Below, piece by piece: positions 1 through 9,339 of a stretch of DNA of 64,000 nt; position 1 is the stretch's first letter; every line of letters starts with the position of its first letter. The DNA lies in NCBI GenBank assembly GCA_964525605.1, contig CAZGKT010000003.1, forward strand, positions 98,460-162,459, given 5' to 3'. The stretch is from CAVTWJ01 sp964525605 (lineage in GTDB: Bacteria > Oederibacteriota > Muellerivitia > Muellerivitales > Muellerivitaceae). A program made the position numbers and the translations under genes. A model generated the notes under the pieces. That model ran no database searches and had not been told where the DNA came from. It worked only from the letters and a program-made list of their open reading frames with translations.

Positions 1-1
1 T

Positions 2-763
2 TGTAAAAAGGGAATGTATTCCCATTGCCTGACGGGCGGTTGGCAGTTGGGTAACGGGATCGACGGTACCCAGGCCGAATTCGTTCGCATTCCTATGGCC
101 GATACGGGCTTGTACCTGCTACCCCCGGAGGTCCAGGAAGAAGCAGCGGTCATGCTCAGTTGCATTCTTCCCACAGGCCTGGAATGCGGCGCGCTCAACG
201 CGAGGGTACAACCGGGGGACGCCGTTGCCATCGTTGGCGCCGGTCCGGTGGGATTGGCCACCCTGCTGATGGCGCAACTCTATTCTCCCGCCCAGACGAT
301 CGTAATCGATCTGGATGAAAATCGTCTGAAGACCGCACGAGCCTTCGGCGCGACCCAGACGGTGAACAGCTCGGACGGGAAGGCGGCGGAAAGGGTTCTG
401 GCGCTGACACAGGAGGCAGGGGTGGATGTGGCCATCGAGGCAGTCGGGCTTGGGGCAACCTTTGATATCTGCCAGGCCATCATCGCCCCCGGTGGCCGCA
501 TCGCCAACGTGGGCGTCCATGGAAAACCGGTCGAGCTTCATCTTGAAAGGCTCTGGTCGTCCAATATCACGCTCACCACGCGTCTGGTTGACGCGGGGTC
601 CACCCCCATTCTTTTGAAAATGATCCAGGCTGGACGTCTCGATCCAGCCCGGCTCATCAGCCACCGGTTTTCCATGCCTGAGATCTTGAAGGCATACGAC
701 ACCTTCGCCAACGCCTCCCGGAACCAAGCCTTGAAGGTCGTGATCACGAATGGGCGTTCTTAA
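2..763 (+). CDS. Zinc-dependent alcohol dehydrogenase, C-terminal part (5' end outside window)
   Basis: C-terminal two thirds of a medium-chain, zinc-dependent alcohol dehydrogenase that interconverts an alcohol and an aldehyde with NAD(P). The reading frame is open from base 2 and begins CKKGMYSHC, the end of the structural-zinc Cys cluster, so the true start lies upstream. A Rossmann motif VAIVGAGPVGLATLL is near the start of the coenzyme domain. It is clearly paralogous to the complete minus-strand dehydrogenase at 51970-53046: both share the CKKGMYSHC, IDGTQAxFVRIP and GVHGKPVELHLE blocks. The stop codon directly abuts the ATG of the aldehyde dehydrogenase at 764, so the two are almost certainly one operon converting acyl-CoA to aldehyde to alcohol, or the reverse. 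The substrate cannot be read from the sequence. Confidence 0.9.
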   Translation, partial: CKKGMYSHCLTGGWQLGNGIDGTQAEFVRIPMADTGLYLLPPEVQEEAAVMLSCILPTGLECGALNARVQPGDAVAIVGAGPVGLATLLMAQLYSPAQTIVIDLDENRLKTARAFGATQTVNSSDGKAAERVLALTQEAGVDVAIEAVGLGATFDICQAIIAPGGRIANVGVHGKPVELHLERLWSSNITLTTRLVDAGSTPILLKMIQAGRLDPARLISHRFSMPEILKAYDTFANASRNQALKVVITNGRS

Positions 764-2113
764 ATGGCAACCGGGGACCGCGATCAGGTTGTTTTTTCCA
801 CGGTGGATGCGGCGGTCTCCGCCGCGGTCCAAGCTCAAAGAATTTTTGAGGACCAGGGTCTGGAAATTCGTCGAAACGTCATTCAGGCCATGCGCCAGGC
901 TGCCCTGGCCAATGCCGAGCGCTGGGGCCGTTTAGCCGTCGAAGAGACCAGGATGGGTCGCCCCGAGGACAAGACCCAAAAAAACATTCTTTGCGCCACC
1001 CGCACGCCAGGAGTGGAAGACCTTGAATCTCGTGCTTACACCGGTGACAAGGGCCTGACCCTGGTGGAATACGCGCCCTTCGGCGTGGTGGCCGCTGTTA
1101 CGCCCTCGAATAATCCGGCCGCGACCATCATTTCCAACGCTATCGCCATATTGGCTGCGGGAAATTCGGTGGTCATCGCTCCTCATCCAGCCGCGGCGAA
1201 GGTTTGCCAGGATGTGATGCGGGTCCTATCCTCGGCCGCGGTCTCGGCCGGGGCTCCCGAAGGATTGATTACTACGATTTCGCCCGCTAACCACGATACG
1301 ACCAAGACCCTTTTATGCCACCCCTTGATAAACCTCAACCTGGTAACTGGAGGCCCGGCCATTGTGAAAGTGGCCCTGACCACCGGAAAAATCTGCAAGA
1401 CCATCGCGGCCGGGCCGGGCAATCCGCCGGTAGTGGTGGATGAAACGGCTCTATTTCCGAATTGCGCCGAGGAGATCATTTTCGGCGCGAGTTTTGACAA
1501 TAACGTTTTGTGCATCGCGGAAAAAGAAGTTTTCGTCGTGGAGGCGGCCAAACTTAAATTTTTAGAGAGTATGCGTCGGGATTCAAGGACTTTCGAACTA
1601 TCCGTTTCCCAGATGGACGCTCTGGCCCAACTTGTCATTCGGGGGGGCGGTGAAGGCAGTAAGGAAAGGATGATGAATCGCGACTATGTGGGCCGCGACG
1701 CATCGGTTCTCGCCAAAGGTATCGGTCTAGTCGTGCCCACCTCCACCCGTCTTTTATGGGGCGAGGTGCCCCGGGAACATCCATTGATTTGGGTCGAGCA
1801 ACTCATGCCGGTGCTGCCCGTTACGGTCGTAAGGGATGTTGACGCCGCCATCGAGCTTGCCTACCAAGCCGAAAGGGGGAACCATCATTCGGCTGCCATG
1901 TACTCCACCCACGTCGGAAACCTGACCCGTATGGGACGGCGAATGCAATGTTCTATATATGTTAAAAACGCCGCAACCCTGTACGGCTTGGGAATGGGCG
2001 AGGGTTACGCGTCCATGTCCATCGGTACGCCGACCGGGGATGGAATCACCAAACCTTCCCATTTCGTGCGGCCCCTGCATTGCTGTCTCGTGGGCTATTT
2101 CAGGATCGCTTAA
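764..2113 (+). CDS. CoA-acylating aldehyde dehydrogenase, EutE/PduP type
   Basis: NAD-dependent aldehyde dehydrogenase forming acyl-CoA from an aldehyde, or the reverse. Sequence marks are the cofactor-loop segment VTPSNNPAATIISNAI (about residues 112-127), the catalytic-Cys segment SFDNNVLCIAEKEVFVV with Cys at about 250, and the EutE/PduP-type tail GDGITKPSHFVRPLHCCLV. At 449 residues it has the length of the family core, and it lacks the short N-terminal extension that targets PduP or EutE into microcompartments. No shell-protein gene is visible, although only 0.8 kb upstream is available. The ATG directly follows the TAA of the alcohol dehydrogenase, implying translational coupling. The pair could serve fermentative alcohol formation or alcohol oxidation. 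Confidence 0.88.
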   Translation: MATGDRDQVVFSTVDAAVSAAVQAQRIFEDQGLEIRRNVIQAMRQAALANAERWGRLAVEETRMGRPEDKTQKNILCATRTPGVEDLESRAYTGDKGLTLVEYAPFGVVAAVTPSNNPAATIISNAIAILAAGNSVVIAPHPAAAKVCQDVMRVLSSAAVSAGAPEGLITTISPANHDTTKTLLCHPLINLNLVTGGPAIVKVALTTGKICKTIAAGPGNPPVVVDETALFPNCAEEIIFGASFDNNVLCIAEKEVFVVEAAKLKFLESMRRDSRTFELSVSQMDALAQLVIRGGGEGSKERMMNRDYVGRDASVLAKGIGLVVPTSTRLLWGEVPREHPLIWVEQLMPVLPVTVVRDVDAAIELAYQAERGNHHSAAMYSTHVGNLTRMGRRMQCSIYVKNAATLYGLGMGEGYASMSIGTPTGDGITKPSHFVRPLHCCLVGYFRIA

Positions 2114-2135
2114 GCGATTTATCAAAAGTTGAAAA

Positions 2136-2206
2136 ATCGAAATGATAGAAAAGAAGATCGTTTTGATTGGAAACGATGGGTGTGTGTGAGATTGAAACAT
2201 TTTGAT
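2136..2206. promoter_or_regulatory. Upstream dyad elements for the 2273 sigma-54 promoter
   Basis: Three 11-bp dyads of the MTCA-N3-TGAT type: ATCGAAATGAT (2136-2146), ATCGTTTTGAT (2157-2167) and AACATTTTGAT (2196-2206). The first two start 21 bp apart. They lie about 65-135 bp upstream of the promoter, as enhancer-binding-protein sites usually do. The activator is not identified. Confidence 0.6.
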
Positions 2207-2272
2207 AGGTCTGCGATCGATTTTAACCTTTCGTTTTTGAAGAGGTTGGTTGTCCCTCTTGTGAATTTTGAC

Positions 2273-2288
2273 GGCACGTTCCTTGCTT
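2273..2288 (+). promoter_or_regulatory. Sigma-54 promoter
   Basis: GGCACGTTCCTTGCTT has GG and GC separated by exactly 10 bp, matching the TGGCAC-N5-TTGCW consensus. Predicted transcription start is about 2298, 52 nt before the GTG start at 2350. The same 16-mer recurs at 6626. Confidence 0.85.
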
Positions 2289-2349
2289 TACCCCTCGCTA
2301 GGATTTCATGGATCAATGTGGAGTTCAAAAAAAATCAGGAGAAGTGCAA

Positions 2350-3312
2350 GTGATAAAGATTATTGGAAGTTTACTGCTCATCGCATTGCTTCCAGCCGCT
2401 TTTATGGCTGGTTGTAATAGTAGCAAGAGTCCCGCAGCCCCTACGGGAAATACACCCACGTTCACGTCCACCATCAGCATCACACCTGGAACGTCGACGG
2501 TAACTAATACGGTGACTCCAACCGTCACGGGAACCCAAACCCCCACGATCACTGCTTCGAAAACGGCAACGTATTCGCCCACGGTGACAACAACGCAAAC
2601 CGCGACGACCACACCCACGGTGACGGGGACAGTGACCGCTACACTAACTGCTACCACTTCACCCACGGTCACCACGGTCCCCCAAGCCCCTGTAACTCTC
2701 AATACGGCCGGAAATTACGCGGTACTGGCTGGCAGCGGGATAACCGACGATTTGGAAGTGCTTTGCGGAGATATTGGGGAATATCCGGGGTCTACCGAAA
2801 CGGGAGCTGCCTATACATTTAACCCGGCCTGCAGCACGAGTGTCGCCAACATCGGCACTACCCCTGCCCAAACCGCTCAAGGAGACTTGTTAACGGCCTA
2901 TAACTACGCCGCGGGATTGACCGGCGGAGTCACTTTGTCAGGCACTACTGCCATCCTTGGAAACCAGACCCTCACCCCCGGTCTCTATAAAATCGGGACG
3001 GGACTTGAGATCAATGGTCCTCTCACCTTGGATGCTCCGAGCAGTTCAAACACGGTCTTTATCTTTCAGATTGGGTCCACCCTTTTAGTTGATTCCGCCG
3101 TCACGATACTCTATGCGGATAACGCGACAGCCGCCAACGTCTTTTGGCAGGTGGGCAGCAGCGCGACCCTGGGGCCGAGTTCATCTATAGGTGGAACCAT
3201 CATGGCTTTAACAGCGATCACCTTTAACGGGGGAGCCGTTTTGGAAGGCCGTGCCTTGGCCTATAACGCTGCGGTGGTTTTCGATGGCACCAATGCGATC
3301 ACCAATCCTTAA
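2350..3312 (+). CDS. DUF3494 (ice-binding-like) lipoprotein 1
   Basis: Secreted lipoprotein of about 320 residues. The GTG at 2350 is chosen because AGGAG lies just upstream and the N-terminus then matches its paralogues (IIGSL-type signal). A lipobox ending AGC puts the lipidated Cys at about residue 22. A Thr/Pro-rich stalk of roughly 80 residues follows, then a DUF3494 domain (PF11999 by recognition) with the hallmarks NTAGNYAVLAGSGITD, LTPGLYKI, VFIFQIGS and ANVFWQVGSSATLG. DUF3494 forms a beta-solenoid in ice-binding proteins, but many members are not shown to bind ice, so adhesion or surface display is equally possible. It is the first of five related genes and has its own sigma-54 promoter. 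Confidence 0.85.
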   Translation: MIKIIGSLLLIALLPAAFMAGCNSSKSPAAPTGNTPTFTSTISITPGTSTVTNTVTPTVTGTQTPTITASKTATYSPTVTTTQTATTTPTVTGTVTATLTATTSPTVTTVPQAPVTLNTAGNYAVLAGSGITDDLEVLCGDIGEYPGSTETGAAYTFNPACSTSVANIGTTPAQTAQGDLLTAYNYAAGLTGGVTLSGTTAILGNQTLTPGLYKIGTGLEINGPLTLDAPSSSNTVFIFQIGSTLLVDSAVTILYADNATAANVFWQVGSSATLGPSSSIGGTIMALTAITFNGGAVLEGRALAYNAAVVFDGTNAITNP

Positions 3313-3341
3313 CGGAACAAATAACATCGAGGGATGAACAA

Positions 3342-3380
3342 AACAGGCCGGGATAACCTCCCGGCCTGTTTTCTATTTTT
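3342..3380 (+). terminator. Rho-independent terminator
   Basis: Perfect stem AACAGGCCGGGA / TCCCGGCCTGTT with loop TAACC, followed by a T-rich tract. It ends transcription of DUF3494 gene 1 only 13 bp before the next start codon, so gene 2 must depend on readthrough or an unseen promoter. Confidence 0.9.
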
Positions 3381-3392
3381 AAAGGGCAAAAG

Positions 3393-6332
3393 ATGAAAAA
3401 ACTCATGGGCGTCCTATTGCTCGTGGCTTTGGTTCCGACGATTTTTACGGTGGGATGTAATAGTAAAGTCCCATCTCCGACCTCTCCAACTGCCCCTGCT
3501 TCGACGCCAACATTTACTGTTACAAAGACGATCACGGGCACTTCAACGCCAATCATTGGGCCAACCGCGACAACAACCGCCACCCAAACGATGACTCGCA
3601 CCACAACACCCTTTCCCAGTGCGACGGGCACCCCAACCTTTACCGTGTCTTCGACAGCCTCGATAACGGTCACAAACTCGCCCACGAACGTTTTAACAAC
3701 CACCGCGACGAATTCGCCAACAATTACCCCAACAACAACGCCAACCACCACCGCCACATATACGGCTACTGAAACATCAACAGGTGCATGGACTGCTACG
3801 CCCATCACGACGGCAACAGTTACCCCAATCAATACAGCAACTGTAACCATCACGAATTCAGCCACTTCAAGCGCAACCCATATGTGGACAGCCACACCCA
3901 CAAACACAATTACGGACACCTCGACTCAGACCGCAACCGTCACCGCTTCGAATACCCCAACAGAAACAGCGACCACGACCAGTACGAATTCAGCCACTAA
4001 TACCGCAACGAGTATTTCGACGTCTACATCCACCGTGACCACCACAAATACATCCACAGGAACCCCAACCGAAACGGAAACCACAACCGACACAAATTCA
4101 GCCACGTATTCACCGACTCAAACGACAACCGCGACCACTACGAACACAACTGCTGATACGGCAACGGCTGTGTGGACGGCTACGCCCACCAATACGGTCA
4201 CGGACACCCCGACGCAGACCTCAACCGTTACCGCTATGAACTCAACCACGGCCAGCTCAACTGAAACACTAACCGCGACAGCTACAAATTCAGCCACGTA
4301 TACCTCAACCGATACTGCGACATCGACAAGTACTAATACAGCCACAGCTACTCCGACCCAAACGTCAACCGTGACCGCTACGAATACACCCACGGCCAGC
4401 CTAACTGAAACAACAACCGCGACTGCTACGAATTCAGCTGCGTTTTCACCGACTCAAACCGCAACCGCTACGAACACAGCCACTGATACGGCCACACCCA
4501 CCAATACAGTTATCGATACCCCTACCCAAACCGTGACTGCTACGAATACACCGACGAACAGCTCGACTGAAACGGGAACGGCAACCGATACAATTACATC
4601 CACGAACAGCCCAACTGAAATGGCAACTACGACCAGCACAAATTCAACCACTTACACATCAACCGATACTTCGACTAGTACGAATACAGCCACAGCTACC
4701 CCGACCCAAACGTCAACCGCGACCGCCACGAACACAGCTACGGACAGCTCGACCGAAACAGCAACCTTAACCGCAACAAATTCTGCGACTGATACAGCGA
4801 CGGCTGTATGGACGGCTACACCCAGCAATACGCTCACGGACACCTCGACTCAGACCTCAACCTTTACCCCTACGAATACAATCACCAACAGCCCAACCGA
4901 AACGGCAACGGCTACAAATTCAGCTACTGATACCGCGACGGGTGTGTGGACGGTCACGCCTACCAATACGGTAACTGACACCCCGACTCAGACCCAAACC
5001 ACTACCGCCACGAATACATCCACGAGCAGTCCGACTGAAACGCCAACCACAACCAGTACAAATTCAGCAACGTTTTCACCGACTCAAACGGGAACCGCAA
5101 CTTCTACGAACACAGCTACTGATACGGCCACATCCACCAATACAATCACGGATAGCCCAACTCAAACGCCAACCGAAACCACTACGGCCACACCCGCCAA
5201 TACGGTCACGAACACCTCGACTCAGACCTCAACCGTGACTGCCACAAACACATCCACGGACACCCCAACGGAAACGGCAACCATGACCAGTACAAATTCA
5301 GCCACGTACACCTCAACCGATACTTCGACTAGTACGAATACAGCCACAGCTACCCCAACTCAAACGTCAACCGTGACCGCCACGAGCACAGATACGGACA
5401 GCCCAACCGAAACGGCAACCTTAACCGCAACCAATTCTGCGACTGATACAATGACGGCTGTGTGGACCGCTACACCCACCAATACGGTTACCTCGACTCA
5501 AACCGAAACTGAAACTGCCTCGAATACCCCAACCGTTACCCCAACTGAAACCGCCAGCGTTACTCCAACGGACACAACTACCGAAACCCCAACCAATACG
5601 CCAACTTCAACAACAACCGAGACGCCTACTGATACTGGAACAAGTACCCTAACGGCCACTGATACAGCGACGATCACATCAACTTCCACCCCAACCAATA
5701 CCGTTACCCCACTTCCTTGTGTCAACCTTGGAACCGCCGCGAATTACGCGGTCTTGGGCGCCACCTTCACCAGCGGTGGCGGTATAAAGACGACGATTTG
5801 TGGAGGTTATGGAGAAACAGGAACAGGGAACCCCTCGCCGGTAACAGTTTCCTGTGGCGGAGTTTCGGATGTGGGGGATTCCAACGCGAGTAACGCCGAA
5901 TCCGACATGGTAAAAGCCATTAACGCTGTCAACGCAATGTCAGGCGCCGTGGCGGTCCCTACCGTTGCGGCCGGGGATATCGGAGGTCAAACCCTTCCCC
6001 CTGGCCTCTATTATTCGGGAAGCACGATCGGGATCACGGGAGCGGTCACCTTGGACGCCGGCGGAGCCACGACAGCTTGCTTTATTTTTCAGGTCGGGTC
6101 CGCCATGACTACAGCGACTTCAAGCTCGGTTGTCTTGGCCCATGGGGCCCAAGCCTCCAATGTATTTTGGGCAGTGGGCACTGATGTCACACTGGGGATG
6201 GGGACGGCTTTCCAGGGTAACATCATGGCCTTAGGTTCCATCACTTTTGTAACCGGGGCTTCGTTGACCGACGGCCGGGCCTTGTGCGGCTCTGCCCTTA
6301 CCTTTGCGGGCGATAACATTACCTCGCCGTAA
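3393..6332 (+). CDS. DUF3494 lipoprotein 2 with a very long Thr-rich stalk
   Basis: A 979-residue lipoprotein. MKKLMGVLLLVALVP begins a signal peptide with a lipobox ending VGC at about residue 22. About 750 residues of low-complexity Thr/Ser/Pro/Asn/Ala sequence follow, in motifs such as TATPTNT and TPTQTSTVTAT. The last 200 residues are a DUF3494 domain (NYAVLGATFTSGG, LPPGLYYSGSTIGI, CFIFQVGS, NVFWAVGTDVTLG). The stalk is several times longer than in its four paralogues and looks like an extended, possibly glycosylated spacer holding the domain far from the outer membrane. Codon-level repetition makes length variation between strains likely. It has no promoter of its own that I can recognise. 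Confidence 0.85.
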   Translation: MKKLMGVLLLVALVPTIFTVGCNSKVPSPTSPTAPASTPTFTVTKTITGTSTPIIGPTATTTATQTMTRTTTPFPSATGTPTFTVSSTASITVTNSPTNVLTTTATNSPTITPTTTPTTTATYTATETSTGAWTATPITTATVTPINTATVTITNSATSSATHMWTATPTNTITDTSTQTATVTASNTPTETATTTSTNSATNTATSISTSTSTVTTTNTSTGTPTETETTTDTNSATYSPTQTTTATTTNTTADTATAVWTATPTNTVTDTPTQTSTVTAMNSTTASSTETLTATATNSATYTSTDTATSTSTNTATATPTQTSTVTATNTPTASLTETTTATATNSAAFSPTQTATATNTATDTATPTNTVIDTPTQTVTATNTPTNSSTETGTATDTITSTNSPTEMATTTSTNSTTYTSTDTSTSTNTATATPTQTSTATATNTATDSSTETATLTATNSATDTATAVWTATPSNTLTDTSTQTSTFTPTNTITNSPTETATATNSATDTATGVWTVTPTNTVTDTPTQTQTTTATNTSTSSPTETPTTTSTNSATFSPTQTGTATSTNTATDTATSTNTITDSPTQTPTETTTATPANTVTNTSTQTSTVTATNTSTDTPTETATMTSTNSATYTSTDTSTSTNTATATPTQTSTVTATSTDTDSPTETATLTATNSATDTMTAVWTATPTNTVTSTQTETETASNTPTVTPTETASVTPTDTTTETPTNTPTSTTTETPTDTGTSTLTATDTATITSTSTPTNTVTPLPCVNLGTAANYAVLGATFTSGGGIKTTICGGYGETGTGNPSPVTVSCGGVSDVGDSNASNAESDMVKAINAVNAMSGAVAVPTVAAGDIGGQTLPPGLYYSGSTIGITGAVTLDAGGATTACFIFQVGSAMTTATSSSVVLAHGAQASNVFWAVGTDVTLGMGTAFQGNIMALGSITFVTGASLTDGRALCGSALTFAGDNITSP
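3480..5715 (+). repeat. Degenerate Thr-codon repeat region (stalk of DUF3494 protein 2)
   Basis: About 2.2 kb of coding repeat built on ACN codons with recurring units encoding TATPTNT, TDTPTQT, SSTETATATxTNSAT and TSTDTSTSTNTATATPTQTS. It explains the many Val-rich open frames on the opposite strand, which are not genes. Confidence 0.85.
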
Positions 6333-6394
6333 GGAGCGGTTTATTTCCCGATCTATGGTCCGCCCCCAAATGAATGGCCATACCATCCCTTGGA

Positions 6395-6517
6395 ATCAAA
6401 ATGATGGGCTTGAACCTCGTTTTGATCTTTTTTCAGAGAAAGGATTAAAGCAAATTTAAGAACGGGATAATCACCCGGTTTATCAGTTTGATTTGAATTT
6501 TCTAGAACCGTTTTGAT
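6395..6517. promoter_or_regulatory. Upstream dyad elements for the 6626 sigma-54 promoter
   Basis: ATCAAAATGAT (6395-6405, perfect half-sites), ATCAGTTTGAT (6482-6492) and ACCGTTTTGAT (6507-6517). The nearest is about 110 bp upstream of the -24 element. The 372-bp stretch 6333-6704 holds these sites and the promoter, and I see no gene in it. Confidence 0.55.
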
Positions 6518-6625
6518 TGTTTGAGATGATTCTGCAAGAAAGCGGGAAACTTCTCATTAAAACCTTAAGGGAATTTTTCCTTTTGTTTGGGTGATTACGA
6601 GGAATTGGACCCGCCGGAGTTTAAC

Positions 6626-6641
6626 GGCACGTTCCTTGCTT
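6626..6641 (+). promoter_or_regulatory. Sigma-54 promoter
   Basis: GGCACGTTCCTTGCTT, identical to the 2273 promoter. The predicted start is near 6651, about 54 nt before the GTG at 6705. Confidence 0.85.
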
Positions 6642-6704
6642 TAACCCTTAGCCTGACTTCCACGAGACGAGACTGAGTTCCAAAAAGTCAGAGGAGAAAT
6701 AAAA

Positions 6705-7721
6705 GTGAAAAAGTTTCTAGGCGGTCTAAGTGTCATCTCGCTGTTTGCGGTCGCTTTCATGGCCGGTTGCAATACCTCGACTCCTTCGACTCCGAAGCCC
6801 GGGAATTCGGCGCCTACCTCTACAGTGACGCCTACGACCACACCCACGATTACACCCACCAACCTGGGCGGTTTTACCAGTACTCCCACGAAGACTCGAA
6901 CGGTCACCCCAACCCCCACGATCACTGAAACATCGACATCCACGCTGACCTCCACGCCTACAAACCTGGGCGGGTTTACCAGTACGCCTACGTCGACGCA
7001 AACCTCCACGCCGACCAATCTGGGGGGCTTTACCAGTACGCCCACGATCACCTCCACCCCGGCACCCTACACGACGCCCCAAACGACCGCCCAATTGCCG
7101 GTTAACCTGGGCGCGGCCGCGCAATACGCCATTCTGGCCTATTCGCAGGTCACGAACTCCTTAGCCAGCACGATTTACGGAAATCTGGGCTTAGACCCTG
7201 GAACCGAAGTGGATGGGGGAATCGCGATATTAGGGGGAGGGGTGACCAATGTGAACAATTCGGCCGCGCTGGCTGCCGAAGGAGCTTTGGGAACCGCCTT
7301 TTCGGACGCCATGGGACGTCCCACCGGGGCCACTTTGACAGGTGGTACGGATTTGGGAGGACAAACCCTTTATCCTGGCGTCTATACCTGCGGGGGAAAT
7401 ATCAACTTATCCTCGGCGGATCTGACGCTGGACGCACCGAGTAGTTCGAACACAGTGTTCATTTTCCAGGTCACGGGCACCAACAATCTGGTCATCGGTC
7501 CTGGTCGTAAGGTCATCCTGTCCGGGCATGCGACCGCCAACAACGTTTACTGGGTCGTGGGAGGGTACTGTTCGCTGGATACGACAAGCCAATTCGTTGG
7601 AACGATCATGACCTATTCTTCGGTCACCCTGAACACAGGCGCAACGCTGAACGGAAGGGCCTTAGTCGAGACGGGCGATGTCACCCTCTTGGGCAACACC
7701 ATCACCGATCCCACCCCATAA
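6705..7721 (+). CDS. DUF3494 lipoprotein 3
   Basis: 338-residue lipoprotein with a GTG start preceded by GAGGAGA. The signal peptide MKKFLGGLSVISLFAVAF ends in a lipobox AGC. The stalk of about 100 residues carries three copies of TPTNLGGFTSTPT, a spacer motif shared with DUF3494 protein 4. The DUF3494 domain shows NLGAAAQYAILAYSQVTN, GQTLYPGVYTCGG and VFIFQVTGTNNLVIGPG. It is closest to protein 4 (shared NLGG spacers and NLSSADLTLDAP-like block), suggesting a recent duplication. Its own sigma-54 promoter lies upstream and a strong terminator downstream, so it is a single-gene unit. Confidence 0.85.
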   Translation: MKKFLGGLSVISLFAVAFMAGCNTSTPSTPKPGNSAPTSTVTPTTTPTITPTNLGGFTSTPTKTRTVTPTPTITETSTSTLTSTPTNLGGFTSTPTSTQTSTPTNLGGFTSTPTITSTPAPYTTPQTTAQLPVNLGAAAQYAILAYSQVTNSLASTIYGNLGLDPGTEVDGGIAILGGGVTNVNNSAALAAEGALGTAFSDAMGRPTGATLTGGTDLGGQTLYPGVYTCGGNINLSSADLTLDAPSSSNTVFIFQVTGTNNLVIGPGRKVILSGHATANNVYWVVGGYCSLDTTSQFVGTIMTYSSVTLNTGATLNGRALVETGDVTLLGNTITDPTP

Positions 7722-7745
7722 AAATCAGCCAAAAAAAGTTTAATC

Positions 7746-7779
7746 AAAAAGCCTTCCCGGTTCCGGGAGGGCTTTTTTG
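7746..7779 (+). terminator. Rho-independent terminator
   Basis: Stem AAAAAGCCTTCCCGG / CCGGGAGGGCTTTTT with one wobble pair and a 2-nt loop, running into T6. It closes the DUF3494-3 transcription unit. Confidence 0.9.
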
Positions 7780-7824
7780 TTTCTTTGTCGTGAAATTTTC
7801 GCGCAACGCGAGCGACTTCGAACG

Positions 7825-7853
7825 ACCGTTTTGATCGACTTTATCAAAAAGGG
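7825..7853. promoter_or_regulatory. Upstream dyad element for the 7939 promoter
   Basis: ACCGTTTTGAT (7825-7835) with a half-matching ATCAAAAAGGG 18 bp further on. It lies about 105 bp upstream of the sigma-54 promoter. Less well matched than most copies. Confidence 0.4.
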
Positions 7854-7938
7854 AATTCCGAAAACTGATCCAGGGACAAAGAAGAATCTTTCCTGAGGCC
7901 CGCGGCCTTTTCGCGATGGTTTCAGTGGCTCTCAGCAG

Positions 7939-7954
7939 GGTATGGAACTTGCTT
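7939..7954 (+). promoter_or_regulatory. Sigma-54 promoter
   Basis: GGTATGGAACTTGCTT, GG-N10-GC. Its first 14 bases are identical to the minus-strand promoter at 51520-51535. Predicted start is near 7964; the gene starts at 8018. Confidence 0.83.
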
Positions 7955-8017
7955 TAACCCCCCTTATGAATTCCATGAGCCGACTTGGTGTTCGCGACGA
8001 ACTGAGGAGATGAATAA

Positions 8018-9202
8018 ATGAAAAATCTTTTGAGCGGGTTTCTGGCAATGGGTTTGATTTCCGTTGGAGTGATGGTGGGATGCGATCGGCCTATTGAGCA
8101 ACCGACCGCGCCGGGGGCATCTACATACCCAACGATCACATTCACCGTTACTTCATCGCCGATGGTCACGTCGACAGGAATCGTCACACCGACCCCTACC
8201 GCGACGCGAACCGCGACCGTGATGGCCACTTCGAGCGTTACGGGAACTAGTACCTTTTCTCCCACCGCCACTGTTTCCAGCACCTCAACGCCGAGCTTCA
8301 CCGCCACCAACATGAGCGCCTTTACCGGTACATTCACGGCGACCCAAACCTCCACTTCGACGAATGGGGGAGGCAATACGGATACGCCCACGGTTACGGC
8401 CACATCCACACCCACGAACCTGGGTGGAATGACCAGTACGTCTACCATGTCTCCAACACCCACATCCACCAACCTAGGAGGAGACACCAATACTCCCACA
8501 GTCACACCCACCTCCACTTCCACGAACCTGGGCGGAATGACCAGCACCCCCACGGTGACCGCGACGAACCAAGCCGCTCAAGCCATGGTGAACCTTGGAT
8601 CTGCGGCAAATTACGCGGTTTTGGCCTACTCCCAAATTACGAATTCCGGGCCCAGTACGCTTTGCGGGAGCCTCGGCATATTTCCACTTTCCCAGGTTGA
8701 TGGTGGAATTTCGATAACTTGCGGAGGGGTAACGGATGTGGCTGATGGACCCGCGAGTCAAGCCAAGATGGATTTGAGCACCGCTTATACCGACGCCTCA
8801 ACTCGCCCCGGGGGCGCCTCTTTACCCGCTGGTGGCGATCTGGGGGGACAAACCCTCTATCCGGGTCTCTATAACTGCGGGGGTGATCTTCTTTTATCCT
8901 CGGGAAATCTCACACTGGCCGCGCCCGACAGCTCCAATACCGTCTTTATCTTTCAGGTGACGGGCGATCTGATCATTGGGCCGAGTCGGCAAGTCTTCCT
9001 GACCGGCAACGCGACCGCCGCCAACGTCTTTTGGGCAGTGGCCGGTTATTGCTCTCTGGATACATCGGTCTCATTCGTTGGAAGCATCATGGCTTATACC
9101 TCGGTCACCTTAAACACCGGGGCAGTATTGCAGGGCCGGGCCTTGGCGGAAAATGGAAATGTGACCTTGTTGACCAATAACATCACCGTTCCGGGGTTGT
9201 AA
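8018..9202 (+). CDS. DUF3494 lipoprotein 4
   Basis: 394-residue lipoprotein with an ATG after GAGGAGATGAATAA. The signal peptide ends with the lipobox VGC (MVGCDRPIEQP). The Thr/Pro/Asn stalk of about 160 residues contains TSTNLGGxT repeats like those of protein 3. The C-terminal DUF3494 domain shows LGSAANYAVLAYSQITN, GQTLYPGLYNCGG, VFIFQVTGDLIIGPS and ANVFWAVAGYCSLD. Strong similarity to protein 3 over the whole domain marks them as the closest pair in the cluster. A sigma-54 promoter is directly upstream. No terminator is visible before gene 5, 137 bp downstream. Confidence 0.85.
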   Translation: MKNLLSGFLAMGLISVGVMVGCDRPIEQPTAPGASTYPTITFTVTSSPMVTSTGIVTPTPTATRTATVMATSSVTGTSTFSPTATVSSTSTPSFTATNMSAFTGTFTATQTSTSTNGGGNTDTPTVTATSTPTNLGGMTSTSTMSPTPTSTNLGGDTNTPTVTPTSTSTNLGGMTSTPTVTATNQAAQAMVNLGSAANYAVLAYSQITNSGPSTLCGSLGIFPLSQVDGGISITCGGVTDVADGPASQAKMDLSTAYTDASTRPGGASLPAGGDLGGQTLYPGLYNCGGDLLLSSGNLTLAAPDSSNTVFIFQVTGDLIIGPSRQVFLTGNATAANVFWAVAGYCSLDTSVSFVGSIMAYTSVTLNTGAVLQGRALAENGNVTLLTNNITVPGL

Positions 9203-9339
9203 GTCGATGCGATACACGAGAGGCGCGAGCCAGGATTGGTTTTGATGGGAACATGAATGAGATTCGGTTTCGGAAAAAGGCATAGTCGGATGTCCAAAAG
9301 CGTCGAGGTTTTACAAGAGATGGTACAGGAGATAATAAA

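Noticed and set aside
3299..5725. Many Val-rich open frames on the minus strand across the Thr-rich stalk (also 2325-2702, 6641-7057, 7954-8553)
   Set aside because: They are antisense reads of ACN-rich codons; no ribosome sites, and the plus-strand genes are complete with signal peptides.
9261..9285. Sigma-54 promoter ahead of DUF3494 gene 5
   Set aside because: No GG-N10-GC with a TTGC box found; only a weak TTTTGAT half-site at about 9239-9246.
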